A DNA stretch of 64,000 nt from Allohoeflea poritis (GCF_027889715.1 NZ_JAPJZH010000001.1:124001-188000), one strand, 5' to 3'; counted from the stretch's first letter, positions 38,523 through 51,199 are shown. Made by a program: numbers and translations. The notes: a model not told the origin generated them from the sequence alone.

Positions 38523-39549
38523 CAAACTCCCGGATTTTCTTCCCCTGGCGATCCGACTCATAAATCGCTTCTTCAATTGCAATCACCTTGAGATAGTCTC
38601 TTGCCTCGTTTTCCAGCGGCGTTCCGTCGATGAGTCCGTCGACAACGTGACATATCAGATTCTTGACGCAGTCACCGCCGAAGCCTTTCCAGTTTCTGGC
38701 GGCCAGCAACACCTTCTCCTCATGTGAGCCGAAACGCCTCATGCGAACGCTACCATCCCCCGAAAGGGAAAGCGTTCCTCCCGTCCCTTCCACCAGCGCT
38801 TCACCCAACGTCGTGCGGCAATCTTCCGCAGCGTGGTCAAGCAGCCTGTTACCGTCAAAGAGTGCCCTGACCCCATTGGGATATTCGAAGATGAAAAAGG
38901 CCGCATCCTCGCCCTCGATGACCGGGTTGAGTTTTCTCAAATCCGCATAGACCGCTTCCGGTTCTCCGAGCAGATAGCGAAATGTGTCGATCCAGTGAAC
39001 ACCCGTCTCGCGAACAAGCAGCCTCGGCATCTTCTGGAAATAAGGCTGCCGGTCCAGGTAGGCCTGTGGCCCTTGCCCATCTCCCGTGCGCAGGCGAAAC
39101 GTCACTTGCAACAGATCTCCGATGAGCCCGTCATCGAGTGCCTGTTTTATCGTACGGTACCAGGGCTGGAACCTGAAATTCTCGTGGACAACAAGGAGAG
39201 CACCGGCGGCCTCTGCAATGTCCGCAGCCTCTCTTGCCTCGGCCAGCGAACTGCAAAAGGGTTTCTGGCAGATGATTGCCCTGGCGCCGTGCGCGACTGT
39301 GGCCCGGATCGCCTCCAGATGCGTCTCAGGCGGTGTTATGATATCCAGGACATCAGGACTGGTCATCTTCAGCATCGTTGCAAGATCGTCGAACGCGGAC
39401 ACGCCGATAGCTTCAGCTTTTTCGCGGTCCTTGTCGCACGCGCCGATGAGCCTGACACGCGGTAGTGATCTCCAGACCTCGTAGTGAAACCGGGCGAAAT
39501 AGCCAGCTCCGAAGCAGGCAACGCGCAAGGCTTCACCGCCTTCTTTCAT
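38512..39549 (-). CDS. Gfo/Idh/MocA-family oxidoreductase
   Basis: A 345-residue NAD(P)-dependent dehydrogenase. N-terminal Rossmann fold with GAGYFA (about 14-19), the EKP-type motif as CQKPFC (Gln in place of Glu), then the GFO C-terminal domain with HENFRFQPWYRTIKQALDDG and ETGVHWIDTFRYLLG, where His is the usual catalytic residue. Such enzymes oxidise sugars, inositols or sugar acids. ATG 39549 follows GGGGGGAATTTC, a strong ribosome site. It is divergent from the TRAP operon and overlaps gntR by 11 bases, so it belongs to the same locus. It may supply the first oxidation of the imported substrate. Confidence 0.87.
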   Translation of the reverse strand: MKEGGEALRVACFGAGYFARFHYEVWRSLPRVRLIGACDKDREKAEAIGVSAFDDLATMLKMTSPDVLDIITPPETHLEAIRATVAHGARAIICQKPFCSSLAEAREAADIAEAAGALLVVHENFRFQPWYRTIKQALDDGLIGDLLQVTFRLRTGDGQGPQAYLDRQPYFQKMPRLLVRETGVHWIDTFRYLLGEPEAVYADLRKLNPVIEGEDAAFFIFEYPNGVRALFDGNRLLDHAAEDCRTTLGEALVEGTGGTLSLSGDGSVRMRRFGSHEEKVLLAARNWKGFGGDCVKNLICHVVDGLIDGTPLENEARDYLKVIAIEEAIYESDRQGKKIREFERA

Positions 39550-39666
39550 GAAATTCCCCCCACCTGTTCGGTTTTGAAGAGATCGGCCGGACCACATTCC
39601 CTGCCCTCAGCGGCAGTGCCCGGTTCCTCTTTATTATTAGTCGACATCCGTCAAGTTGACAAGGGA

Positions 39667-39683
39667 TTGTATAATGTATACGA
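39667..39683. promoter_or_regulatory. candidate GntR-FCD operator in divergent promoter region
   Basis: TTGTATAATGTATACGA is an imperfect 17-bp palindrome (half-sites T(T/C)GTATA). It contains GTATAC, close to the NGTNNNACN core of FadR-subfamily operators. It lies between the divergent dehydrogenase and dctP genes, about 55 bases from the dctP start. Binding by the adjacent GntR protein is inference. Confidence 0.4.
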
Positions 39684-39737
39684 AATTACATGTGTAGTTT
39701 TATGCAAACCAATATCCGATCGTGGGAGGAATCCAAC

Positions 39738-40751
39738 ATGCTAGATAAGAAATGCCTGCATCGCCTACTGTTGAGCGCGGCTATCGTCGTCGCCAGCGCC
39801 GGCAGTGCGATTGCAGCCGAAACCCTGCGCTTCAGTCACACCGACAATCCCGGCGGGTCGCGGCAGGCGGCCGCGGAACTCTTCGCCGAAAAAGTCGCCG
39901 AATACACCGACGGCCGGTATGAGGTTCAGATTTTCCCGTCCGGACAACTGGCAAACGATCCAAAAGCGATCGAAATGCTCCAGCTTGGCGGTATCGATTT
40001 CACCGTGTCCGCGACGGGCAGCTATGCAACACATCTGCCGACATTGAACCTGACAGCCATGCCGTTCCTGGTCGACACCTATGAACAAGGCTGGGAGCTT
40101 TACGACAATTCCGAGTGGCTGCAGGGCGAGTTCAACCGACTTCCGGAAAAGGGCTTCCGGGTGCTGTCAACCTGGGAAGCCGGCTTCCGCAGTTTCACGA
40201 CAAATGAGCCGCTTGCCTCTCCTGAAGACGCTCAATCCATGAAGATGCGGGTGTTTCCGAACGACATGATCCGTTGGTCCATGGAAGCCATCGGGTTCCA
40301 AACCGTCGTCATGCCGATTACCGACGTCTATCTGTCGATCCAGCAGGGCATTGTGAACGGCCAGGAAAACCCGGTCGACACCATCAATTCCCTGCGGTTT
40401 TACGAAGTTGCGCCGTACATCACGCTGACACGCCACGTCTACAGCCCGCTGCCCCTGACGGTTGCGGAAAAAACCTGGCAGTCTTTCTCCGACAAAGACA
40501 AGGAAGCTGTCCTGAAAGCGGCCGCTGAATCCGCTGCCTTCAGCCGGAACCTCGTAAAGAACTCCGTCGACAGCCAGCTGGCGCAGATGACCGGGGACGG
40601 TGCCAAGGTCAGCGTTCCGAACATCGAACCTTTCCGCGAAGCCGTTCAGCCGGTCTATGCGAAAGCCAAGGATGTTTACGGCGCGGAAGCCGTCGACAAC
40701 ATTCTTTCAGACGCCGCATCCATCCGTGAGGCACTCCCGGCACAGAACTGA
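39738..40751 (+). CDS. TRAP transporter solute-binding protein (DctP family)
   Basis: A 337-residue periplasmic binding protein. Signal peptide 1-26 or so (KKCLHR, hydrophobic run, AIA). The mature part has the DctP signatures: PSGQLANDPKAIEMLQLGGI, then AMPFLVDTYEQGWEL, MKMRVFPNDMIRWSMEAIGF with the carboxylate-binding Arg, and DVYLSIQQGIVNGQENPVDT. This points to an organic or sugar acid substrate. ATG 39738 sits seven bases after GGGAGGA. It is the first gene of the operon. Confidence 0.92.
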   Translation: MLDKKCLHRLLLSAAIVVASAGSAIAAETLRFSHTDNPGGSRQAAAELFAEKVAEYTDGRYEVQIFPSGQLANDPKAIEMLQLGGIDFTVSATGSYATHLPTLNLTAMPFLVDTYEQGWELYDNSEWLQGEFNRLPEKGFRVLSTWEAGFRSFTTNEPLASPEDAQSMKMRVFPNDMIRWSMEAIGFQTVVMPITDVYLSIQQGIVNGQENPVDTINSLRFYEVAPYITLTRHVYSPLPLTVAEKTWQSFSDKDKEAVLKAAAESAAFSRNLVKNSVDSQLAQMTGDGAKVSVPNIEPFREAVQPVYAKAKDVYGAEAVDNILSDAASIREALPAQN

Positions 40752-40826
40752 TGGAATAGCGCGCAAATTGAGCGTCAACTGACCGGAGCCCGATCGGCTC
40801 CGGTCCATTTCAGGAAGAGAAGACCG

Positions 40827-41357
40827 TTGGATTACCGAGATCATTATCCGGCCGCGCTGCGCTGGCTTAGCCACCTGGTTGACGCGTGCCTGATGCTGGC
40901 CGGCTTCGCGATCGTAACGCTGGTGTTCTGCAACGCCTGGCTCCGCGGGTTTGCGGGCTTTGACCTTGCCTGGTCACTGGAAGTCACCAGCTTTTTGCTG
41001 CTTTGGAGCACATTCATCGGCTGCGCAGCGGCTATGGCCCGTGGCGCGCATATGCGTGTGACCGAAATCGTCGAGCAGCTTGTGCCGCTCACCGGAAAAA
41101 GGGTTCTTTCCATCGCAATCGATGCGATCATCGTCGTTCTGCTCATCAGCCTGATCTACACCGGATACAATATCTCGGTTCATACCTGGGCGCAGAAGAC
41201 GACCGTTCTCTACTGGCCCGTCGGTCTTCTCTACGCGTCCATGCCGGCAGGTATGGCGCTGAGCCTGATTTTTCATCTCTACAACATGGCGTTCGATATC
41301 CGGAACCCGGTCATTCCACACGGAAGCCATTCGGACGGCGGCGAGGCACTGTCATGA
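40827..41357 (+). CDS. TRAP transporter small membrane subunit (DctQ family)
   Basis: A 176-residue membrane protein with four predicted spans (first around residues 17-37; conserved LEVTSFLLLWSTFIGCAAAM with ARGAHMRVTEIVE after it, typical of DctQ). Start TTG 40827, preceded by AGGAAGAGAAG. Its stop overlaps the dctM start by four bases (ATGA). It forms the membrane complex with the DctM protein. Confidence 0.88.
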   Translation: MDYRDHYPAALRWLSHLVDACLMLAGFAIVTLVFCNAWLRGFAGFDLAWSLEVTSFLLLWSTFIGCAAAMARGAHMRVTEIVEQLVPLTGKRVLSIAIDAIIVVLLISLIYTGYNISVHTWAQKTTVLYWPVGLLYASMPAGMALSLIFHLYNMAFDIRNPVIPHGSHSDGGEALS

Positions 41358-42637
41358 TTCTGCTCTTCGTCGTCGCGGTGTTTCTGACCACAGTCTTTCT
41401 CGGCATTCCCCTGGTCTGGGCGATCCTCATCACCGCCGTGCTGCCGATCATCGTTTTCGATCTCGGCTACCCGCTGCAGGCGCTGTTCCTCAACTTCATA
41501 GGCGGGGTCGAGCCGAACCACTTCCTTGCGATCCCGCTTTTCATCGTCGCGGGCGAGATGATGAGCCGAGGCGGTGTCGGGTTGCGCATCATCGGCTTTG
41601 CAAAAGCCGCCTTCGGCTTCATGGCCGGTGGCCTCGGCATGGTCGTCGTCGGTGCGTCAATGATCTTCGGCGGCATCTCGGGATCAGCAATCGCCGACAG
41701 TGCGGCGATCGGCTCCGTCATGATCAAAAACATGTCCCGGGAAGGATACAACACCGCATTTGCGGCCGGGCTTGTCGCCGCGGCCGGCACAATCGGAATT
41801 ATCATTCCTCCCTCCATTCCGATGCTGATCTACGGTTTCGTCGGCAATGTCTCGGTCGCGGACCTATTTCTCGGCGGCATGATCCCGGGCATCCTCTTCG
41901 GCGCCATGTTCATGGCCGTTTGCTACTATGTCGGAAAGACGAGCAATTGCGATCCGGGCGGGCGTACCACGACACTGAAGGAGCTGACCAGTTCCTTTAT
42001 CGGCACTGCCCCGGCGCTCTTCATGCCGGTGCTCATTCTCGGGGGGATATTCACCGGCTGGGTCACGCCGACCGAGTCCGCCGCGCTTGCCGTCGTCTAT
42101 GGCCTCTTCGTCACCACGGTCGTCTATCGCGATTTCAAACTGCGGGACCTGCCCCGGCTGCTGGTTGATTCCTTCGTCACGAGTTCGGTCGTCATGGTGG
42201 TCATCGGCGCGACAACGGTCCTTGGTTGGCTGATCACACTGGAACAGATGCCGCAGATCCTGGTCGGCTTCGTCCAGGAGTTCTCAAGTGGCCCGTGGAT
42301 GTTCCTGCTTCTTGTGAACATCGTCCTTCTTATCCTCGGGCTTGTGCTCGATCCGGTGCCGGCCATCCTTTTGACCGCGCCACTGTTCCTGCCGACCGCG
42401 AAGGCCTTCGGCGTTGACCCCGTGCATCTCGGCGTAATCATGACCTGCAATGTCGCGGTCGGCCTGTTCACGCCGCCTGTCGGAGCCACGCTATACGTGG
42501 CGTCCAGGATCTCCGGGGTCGGGGTGCTTTCGATCGCCCGCAATATGGCTCACCTTTATCTCGCGGCCATCGCCGCTCTTCTTGCCGTCACCTATATCCC
42601 TGTCGTTTCGATGGGGATGGTGCACCTGTTCCGGTAG
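41354..42637 (+). CDS. TRAP transporter large permease (DctM family)
   Basis: A 427-residue membrane protein with about 12 spans. Landmarks are PLFIVAGEMMSRGGVGLRII, the GGISGSAIADSAAIGSVMIK stretch, GIIIPPSIPMLIYGFVG and the late NVAVGLFTPPVGATLYVASR, all characteristic of the sodium-driven TRAP permease. ATG 41354 overlaps the dctQ stop. Together dctPQM form a complete high-affinity importer. Confidence 0.93.
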   Translation: MILLFVVAVFLTTVFLGIPLVWAILITAVLPIIVFDLGYPLQALFLNFIGGVEPNHFLAIPLFIVAGEMMSRGGVGLRIIGFAKAAFGFMAGGLGMVVVGASMIFGGISGSAIADSAAIGSVMIKNMSREGYNTAFAAGLVAAAGTIGIIIPPSIPMLIYGFVGNVSVADLFLGGMIPGILFGAMFMAVCYYVGKTSNCDPGGRTTTLKELTSSFIGTAPALFMPVLILGGIFTGWVTPTESAALAVVYGLFVTTVVYRDFKLRDLPRLLVDSFVTSSVVMVVIGATTVLGWLITLEQMPQILVGFVQEFSSGPWMFLLLVNIVLLILGLVLDPVPAILLTAPLFLPTAKAFGVDPVHLGVIMTCNVAVGLFTPPVGATLYVASRISGVGVLSIARNMAHLYLAAIAALLAVTYIPVVSMGMVHLFR

Positions 42638-42650
42638 AAAGGTGGGGCAG

Positions 42651-42941
42651 GTGTTCGCAGTCACGGTTCATTTTCAGATTAAAAACGGCATGTTCGACAC
42701 ATTCATGCCGCTCATGCTGGAAAACGCCAGCATATCGCTTCAGTCGGAACCTGGATGCAGACATTTCGATGTCTGCACCGATCCCGAAAGACCCGGCGAA
42801 GTTTTTCTCTACGAGACCTATGACGATGCGGCGGCCTTCCGGATCCACCTCGGATCGGCGCATTTTCTGGCCTTTGACTCGCAAGTGTCTACGATGATTT
42901 CAGAAAAGACAGTTGCGACTTATTCGAAGGTGAACTCATGA
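42651..42941 (+). CDS. ABM-domain protein (antibiotic biosynthesis monooxygenase/YgiN-like fold)
   Basis: A 96-residue protein with the ferredoxin-like ABM fold: VTVHFQIKNGMFDTFMPLML, SEPGCRHFDVCTDPERPGEV, FLYETYDDAAAFRIHLGSAH and a terminal FLAFDSQVST. The SEPGC..FdV and ETYDDAAAFRIH pattern is that of small oxygenases and cofactor-independent isomerases. Start GTG 42651 is preferred (AAAGG eight bases before); GTG 42642 is also in frame. Its stop overlaps the next gene by four bases. It may be a substrate-handling enzyme (mutarotase- or isomerase-like) rather than a monooxygenase. Confidence 0.75.
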   Translation: MFAVTVHFQIKNGMFDTFMPLMLENASISLQSEPGCRHFDVCTDPERPGEVFLYETYDDAAAFRIHLGSAHFLAFDSQVSTMISEKTVATYSKVNS

Positions 42942-43735
42942 CGCCCTGGGAAGTCTTCGCGGTGAAATATGCGGACCGGAACGAGCGGACGCGGAAGGAC
43001 AGCTTCCTGTTCGACGATGACCATCACCTGCCCCACGATATGGATTACTTCATCTGGGTGCTGCGGCGGGGAAACGAAATCGTCCTGGTGGATACCGGAT
43101 ATGATCAGGAGGAAGGTGACCGGCGCGGACGGCCGGTGCGTCTGAACCCGGTCGAAGCCCTCGCACCGCTCGGCATCGATCCGCTGTCGGTGTCCACAAT
43201 CATCGTCACGCATCTGCATTACGACCATGCCGGCGGACTGAAACATTTTCCCAACGCGACCATTCACCTGCAGGCTGCCGAAATGGCCTACGCCACCGGT
43301 CCGTGCATGTGCCACGGCACCTTGCAGGCGCCTTTCACAGCGGACCATGTTTGCGAGGCGGTGCAGCGTCTCTACTCGGGGCGGGTTGTCTTTCACAATG
43401 GAGATGGAGAGGTCCGCGAAGGCGTGACCGTTCACCATACCGGCGGCCACAGCAAGGGCCTGCAGGCCGTGCGCGTCCTGACGGAGGTCGGCTGGATGTG
43501 CCTTGCCTCTGACACGTCCCACTATTACGAAAATTTTCTCGAGGCAAAGCCCTTCCCTATCGTCGTTGATCTCGACGACATGCTCGACGGATTCCGTATC
43601 ATTCGAAGTCTTGCCAGTTCGGACAAGCTCGTGATTCCGGGGCACGACCCGCTGGTGCGCGACTATTTTCCTGCCCACGGCCCGGAGCATGTCATCCGTC
43701 TTGATCGCGGCCCGGTCAAATGGGAGGCGTCATGA
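42938..43735 (+). CDS. metallo-beta-lactamase-fold hydrolase (AHL-lactonase-like)
   Basis: A 265-residue MBL-fold enzyme. The metal motif THLHYDHAGGL (HxHxDH) is intact, with further ligand His in HHTGGHSKGL, Asp in LASDTSHYY and His in IPGHDPLV. This set is closest to the N-acyl homoserine lactonase-type subfamily, which opens lactones. Within a sugar-acid operon a lactone of the substrate is a more plausible target than a quorum signal; this is inference. It overlaps the ABM gene and the kinase gene by four bases each. Confidence 0.82.
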   Translation: MTPWEVFAVKYADRNERTRKDSFLFDDDHHLPHDMDYFIWVLRRGNEIVLVDTGYDQEEGDRRGRPVRLNPVEALAPLGIDPLSVSTIIVTHLHYDHAGGLKHFPNATIHLQAAEMAYATGPCMCHGTLQAPFTADHVCEAVQRLYSGRVVFHNGDGEVREGVTVHHTGGHSKGLQAVRVLTEVGWMCLASDTSHYYENFLEAKPFPIVVDLDDMLDGFRIIRSLASSDKLVIPGHDPLVRDYFPAHGPEHVIRLDRGPVKWEAS

Positions 43736-44964
43736 AGCTCGGCGTTATCGCAGACGATTTCACCGGCGCATCCGATATCGCCTTGACCCTTTCAGAGGGC
43801 GGGATGCGCTCCGCACAGTATGTCGGCATCCCGGACGGTCCGGCGGAGGCCGGAACCGAAGCCGGGATTGTCGGTTTGAAGTCACGAACCGTTCCGGTCG
43901 ACGAAGCGGTAGAAAAATCGCTCAAGGCCTGCGGCTGGCTTCTGGAACAGGGCTGCGAGCAGATCGTCTTCAAGATTTGCTCGACATTCGACTCCACCGA
44001 CGATGGCAATATCGGTCCGGTCGCCAGTGCTCTCGCCGGACGCCTCGACGAGACCTCGGTTCTGGTCTGCCCGGCGTTTCCCGAAAACGGACGCACCGTC
44101 TATGAGGGTCACCTCTTCGTAAAAGACAATCTCCTTAGCGAAAGCGGTATGCAGAATCACCCGCTGACACCCATGCGCGATCCTGACCTGCGCCGCGTGC
44201 TCGCGCGTCAGACGGACTGGCCGGTTACACATGTCCCGATTTCAACGGTCCGGGAAGGTGCGGATGCAATCGCGTCCGGCTTATCGAGAGCCGGCAAGGC
44301 CATGATCATCGCTGACGCCATTCGAAACGAGGATCTCGTTGAAATCGGCGGAGCAGCAAAAGACCGCAAGCTGATCGTCGGCGGCTCGGGTATCGCGCTC
44401 GGACTGCCAGGCAATTTCGGTGCACGAAGCGACGGTGGCCGCTGGACCGGTCTTGGCGGCAAGGCGGTTGTTCTTTCAGGATCCTGCTCGACGACAACGC
44501 GAGGCCAGGTTGAGAAATACCTGAGCGTCGCGCCGTCGCGCGAAATCGCCGTGGCCGATCTCATGAAAGAGCAATTATCGCTTCAAGAGCTTGTCGAATG
44601 GGTGCTTCAGCAGGATATGCCACCGCTCGTGTATTCGTCAGCAGACCCCGAAACCGTTGCTGCGGCACAACGGGAATTCGGAAAAGCCGAGAGTTCTGAA
44701 TCAGTTGAGCGGCTTTTTTCCGATCTTGCCGCAGCTCTCTCACAATCCGGTGTAACGCGAATTGTCGTTGCCGGTGGCGAAACTTCCGGTGCAGTCGTAT
44801 CCGGGCTTCAAGCCGAAACGCTGGAAATCGGCCCCCGGATCGCTCCGGGTGTTCCGGCACTCAAAGTTTGCGGCCGCGGTCTGGCTCTTGCATTGAAATC
44901 CGGTAATTTCGGCGGTCCCGACTTTTTCAGCGAAGCCTTGTCGGTGCTGGAGGGCCGCGCATGA
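43732..44964 (+). CDS. four-carbon acid sugar kinase family protein (OtnK/DUF1537)
   Basis: A 410-residue kinase of the DUF1537 fold. N-terminal VIADDFTGASDIALTLSEGG contains the two catalytic-site Asp (Asp8, Asp9), and the C-terminal VAGGETSGAVVSGLQ is the nucleotide-binding signature. Characterised members phosphorylate 3-oxo-tetronates (OtnK), D-threonate or erythronate-type acids, or related 3-oxo sugar acids. ATG 43732 overlaps the MBL stop by four bases; an in-frame ATG at 43720 gives a longer overlap. Confidence 0.87.
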   Translation: MKLGVIADDFTGASDIALTLSEGGMRSAQYVGIPDGPAEAGTEAGIVGLKSRTVPVDEAVEKSLKACGWLLEQGCEQIVFKICSTFDSTDDGNIGPVASALAGRLDETSVLVCPAFPENGRTVYEGHLFVKDNLLSESGMQNHPLTPMRDPDLRRVLARQTDWPVTHVPISTVREGADAIASGLSRAGKAMIIADAIRNEDLVEIGGAAKDRKLIVGGSGIALGLPGNFGARSDGGRWTGLGGKAVVLSGSCSTTTRGQVEKYLSVAPSREIAVADLMKEQLSLQELVEWVLQQDMPPLVYSSADPETVAAAQREFGKAESSESVERLFSDLAAALSQSGVTRIVVAGGETSGAVVSGLQAETLEIGPRIAPGVPALKVCGRGLALALKSGNFGGPDFFSEALSVLEGRA

Positions 44965-45623
44965 GCGACATCGCAAAGGCCCGCGAGACAATTGCGCTTC
45001 ATGCGAAGTCGCTGTTTGACAGGGGACTCACCCATGGTTCGACCGGAAATATCTCCGTTCGTCTTCCTGATAGCAGTGTTTTGGTCACCCCGACCGGATC
45101 CTCCATGGGATTTTTGGATCCGGAACGGATCAGCCATCTTGCCGCAAACGGCGAGCACCTCTCCGGCGACAAGCCGACCAAGGAAATGCCGCTTCACGCC
45201 GCCTTTTACGAAACGCGCCGGAAAACCGGGGCGGTCGTGCACCTGCATTCGTGCCATTCGGTCGCGTTGTCCTTGCTTCCGGATATCGATCTGGACAACG
45301 TCCTGCCGCCATTGACCGCCTATGGGATCATGCTGCTTGGAAAGGTCCGCTTGTTGCCCTTCTTCGTACCGGGAGACCCGGCAATGGGAGACGCGGTGCG
45401 CGGGCTCGCGGGAAAGCGCTCCGCCGTGCTCCTTGCCAATCATGGCCCGGTCGTCGCAGGCGAGAACCTGGAGGCCGCCGTGAACGCGATGGAGGAACTG
45501 GAGGCGACGGCAAAGCTCGCGCTGCTTTTACGCGGCGTTGGTGCCACAGCCCTGAACACCGATCAGATCGGTCGGATTGTTGATCGGTTCGATGTCGATT
45601 GGACCTTGGGACGGACCAGATGA
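44961..45623 (+). CDS. class II aldolase-family decarboxylase (OtnC type)
   Basis: A 220-residue class II aldolase/adducin protein. LTHGSTGNISVRLPDSSVLV, VTPTGSSMGFLDPERISHLA and the zinc-site HLHSCHSV (two His) with the later ANHGPVVAG (third His) match OtnC, the 3-oxo-tetronate 4-phosphate decarboxylase, which makes dihydroxyacetone phosphate and CO2. It follows the kinase with a four-base overlap, the usual OtnK-OtnC pairing. Confidence 0.87.
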   Translation: MSDIAKARETIALHAKSLFDRGLTHGSTGNISVRLPDSSVLVTPTGSSMGFLDPERISHLAANGEHLSGDKPTKEMPLHAAFYETRRKTGAVVHLHSCHSVALSLLPDIDLDNVLPPLTAYGIMLLGKVRLLPFFVPGDPAMGDAVRGLAGKRSAVLLANHGPVVAGENLEAAVNAMEELEATAKLALLLRGVGATALNTDQIGRIVDRFDVDWTLGRTR

Positions 45624-46750
45624 GAATTGCCTTGATCAAAGGTGACGGAATTGGCGTCGATGTTTCTGAAGCCGCGCTTGCGGTACTCGAGGCAGCACTT
45701 GGAAAAGTCGGGCAGGACGCGCCGTCATGTGACGAGATCAGGGCCGGTGCCGGTTATTTCAGCGAAACCGGGCTTGATATCGAAGCTGACGGCGAAACAC
45801 GTGTTGATGCTGCCGACGCAGTCTTTCTCGGCGCCATCGGATTGCCTTCCATCCGTCACACGGACGGAACGGAAATATCACCGCATCTCAGACTACGCGA
45901 CACCTTCGGCCTTTACGCCGGGGTTCGGCCGGTCAAAGCCTATCCGAACGCCCCCCAGCGCTTGGCCGATCCGCGTGCGGCCGGTATCGACCTTATCATC
46001 CTGCGGGAATCAACGGAGGGGCTGTTCTATTCGGCCGCCACACACAAACGAAGCCTCGTCGTGACCGATGACGAAGTTCAGGATGTTTTGCGGATCACAC
46101 GAAACACCACGACGAAACTGCACACATTCGCCTTCAATCTGGCTCGCAAACGCCGCGAACGTGGCAAGTCCGGGAAGCTGACCTGTGTCGACAAGGCGAA
46201 TGTGTTCACGTCGCTCGCCTTTTTCCGACAATTGTTCGACGAGGTAAGACACGACTTCCCGGATGTGCCGGTAGGGTACAACTATGTCGATGCACAGGCG
46301 CTGGACCTCGTGCGCAAGCCCTGGGAGTTCGACGTGCTGGTGACGGAGAACATGTTCGGCGACATCCTCTCCGACCTTGCCGGCGGGCTGGTCGGCGGCA
46401 TGGGCATGGCGGCCTGCGCCGAGATCGGCGACAGCACTGGCCTCTTCCAGCCTGCCCATGGCAGTGCGCCGGACATCATGGGGCAGGACAAGGCCAATCC
46501 GCTGGCGGCAATCCTGAGCGGGGCGCTGATGCTGGATTATCTGTCAGTGAAACTCGACCGTCCGGAACTGGGCGACGCCGGCGAACTCATCAACGCAGCC
46601 GTTGAAGCCGGTTTTCGGGACAATGCTTTAAGACCCATGGAGTTTGGCGGCGACATGGGAACGCGCGCGATCACGCGACAGGTTCTTTCACATATTGAAA
46701 AAAGGCCCCGGATCATCGTCGCTGGGGTGTCGAAGCAGCCCGGAGATTAG
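45620..46750 (+). CDS. isocitrate/isopropylmalate dehydrogenase family oxidoreductase
   Basis: A 376-residue beta-decarboxylating dehydrogenase family protein. GDGIGVDV at the N-terminus, LRESTEGLFYSAATHKRSL (Tyr of the active site), CVDKANVF (Lys), ENMFGDILSDLAGGLVGGMG (metal Asp) and PAHGSAPDIMGQDKANPLAA are all present. The sequence is not plainly LeuB or Icd; it resembles tartrate/malate-type members that oxidise hydroxy acids. In this operon it probably oxidises the imported acid. ATG 45620 overlaps the OtnC stop. A terminator follows at 46783-46811. Confidence 0.85.
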   Translation: MRIALIKGDGIGVDVSEAALAVLEAALGKVGQDAPSCDEIRAGAGYFSETGLDIEADGETRVDAADAVFLGAIGLPSIRHTDGTEISPHLRLRDTFGLYAGVRPVKAYPNAPQRLADPRAAGIDLIILRESTEGLFYSAATHKRSLVVTDDEVQDVLRITRNTTTKLHTFAFNLARKRRERGKSGKLTCVDKANVFTSLAFFRQLFDEVRHDFPDVPVGYNYVDAQALDLVRKPWEFDVLVTENMFGDILSDLAGGLVGGMGMAACAEIGDSTGLFQPAHGSAPDIMGQDKANPLAAILSGALMLDYLSVKLDRPELGDAGELINAAVEAGFRDNALRPMEFGGDMGTRAITRQVLSHIEKRPRIIVAGVSKQPGD

Positions 46751-46782
46751 GCGACGCAGCAAACCAGTTCGGCGAATGTGCA

Positions 46783-46811
46783 CAAAAAACCCGGCCACTG
46801 GCCGGGTTTTT
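46783..46811. terminator. bidirectional terminator between catabolic operon and rpoC
   Basis: AAAAACCCGGCC (46785-46796) and GGCCGGGTTTTT (46800-46811) are perfect reverse complements around a three-base loop. It carries A and T tracts on both sides, so it can end transcription of the plus-strand operon and of rpoC. Confidence 0.88.
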
Positions 46812-46829
46812 CGTTTGTCTTCGGATCGA

Positions 46830-51044
<4,215 letters not shown>

Positions 51045-51167
51045 GCCTGTCTCCTTCGTGGGGCTTGGCCCCTTTGAGAACGGTGGTGCGGCCCTGCCTT
51101 GCCACATTCCGTCCAAATCGTTCCGCCGCATTTGTCGATTTCAGCGCAAACGGCAACCGCGCTGAGG

Positions 51168-51193
51168 GCGGCGCGCCGGCAAAGGCGCGCCGC
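51168..51193 (-). other. GC-rich hairpin between rpoB and rpoC
   Basis: Perfect 10-bp arms (51168-51177, 51184-51193) with a six-base loop, placed seven bases after the rpoB stop. There is no T-tract, so an mRNA processing or stabilising role is more likely than termination. Confidence 0.5.
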
Positions 51194-51199
51194 ACAGCA

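Noticed and set aside
39656-39675. TTGACA and TATAAT as one promoter for dctP
   Set aside because: Both hexamers are good but only eight bases apart, far from the 16-18 needed; they cannot work as one promoter.
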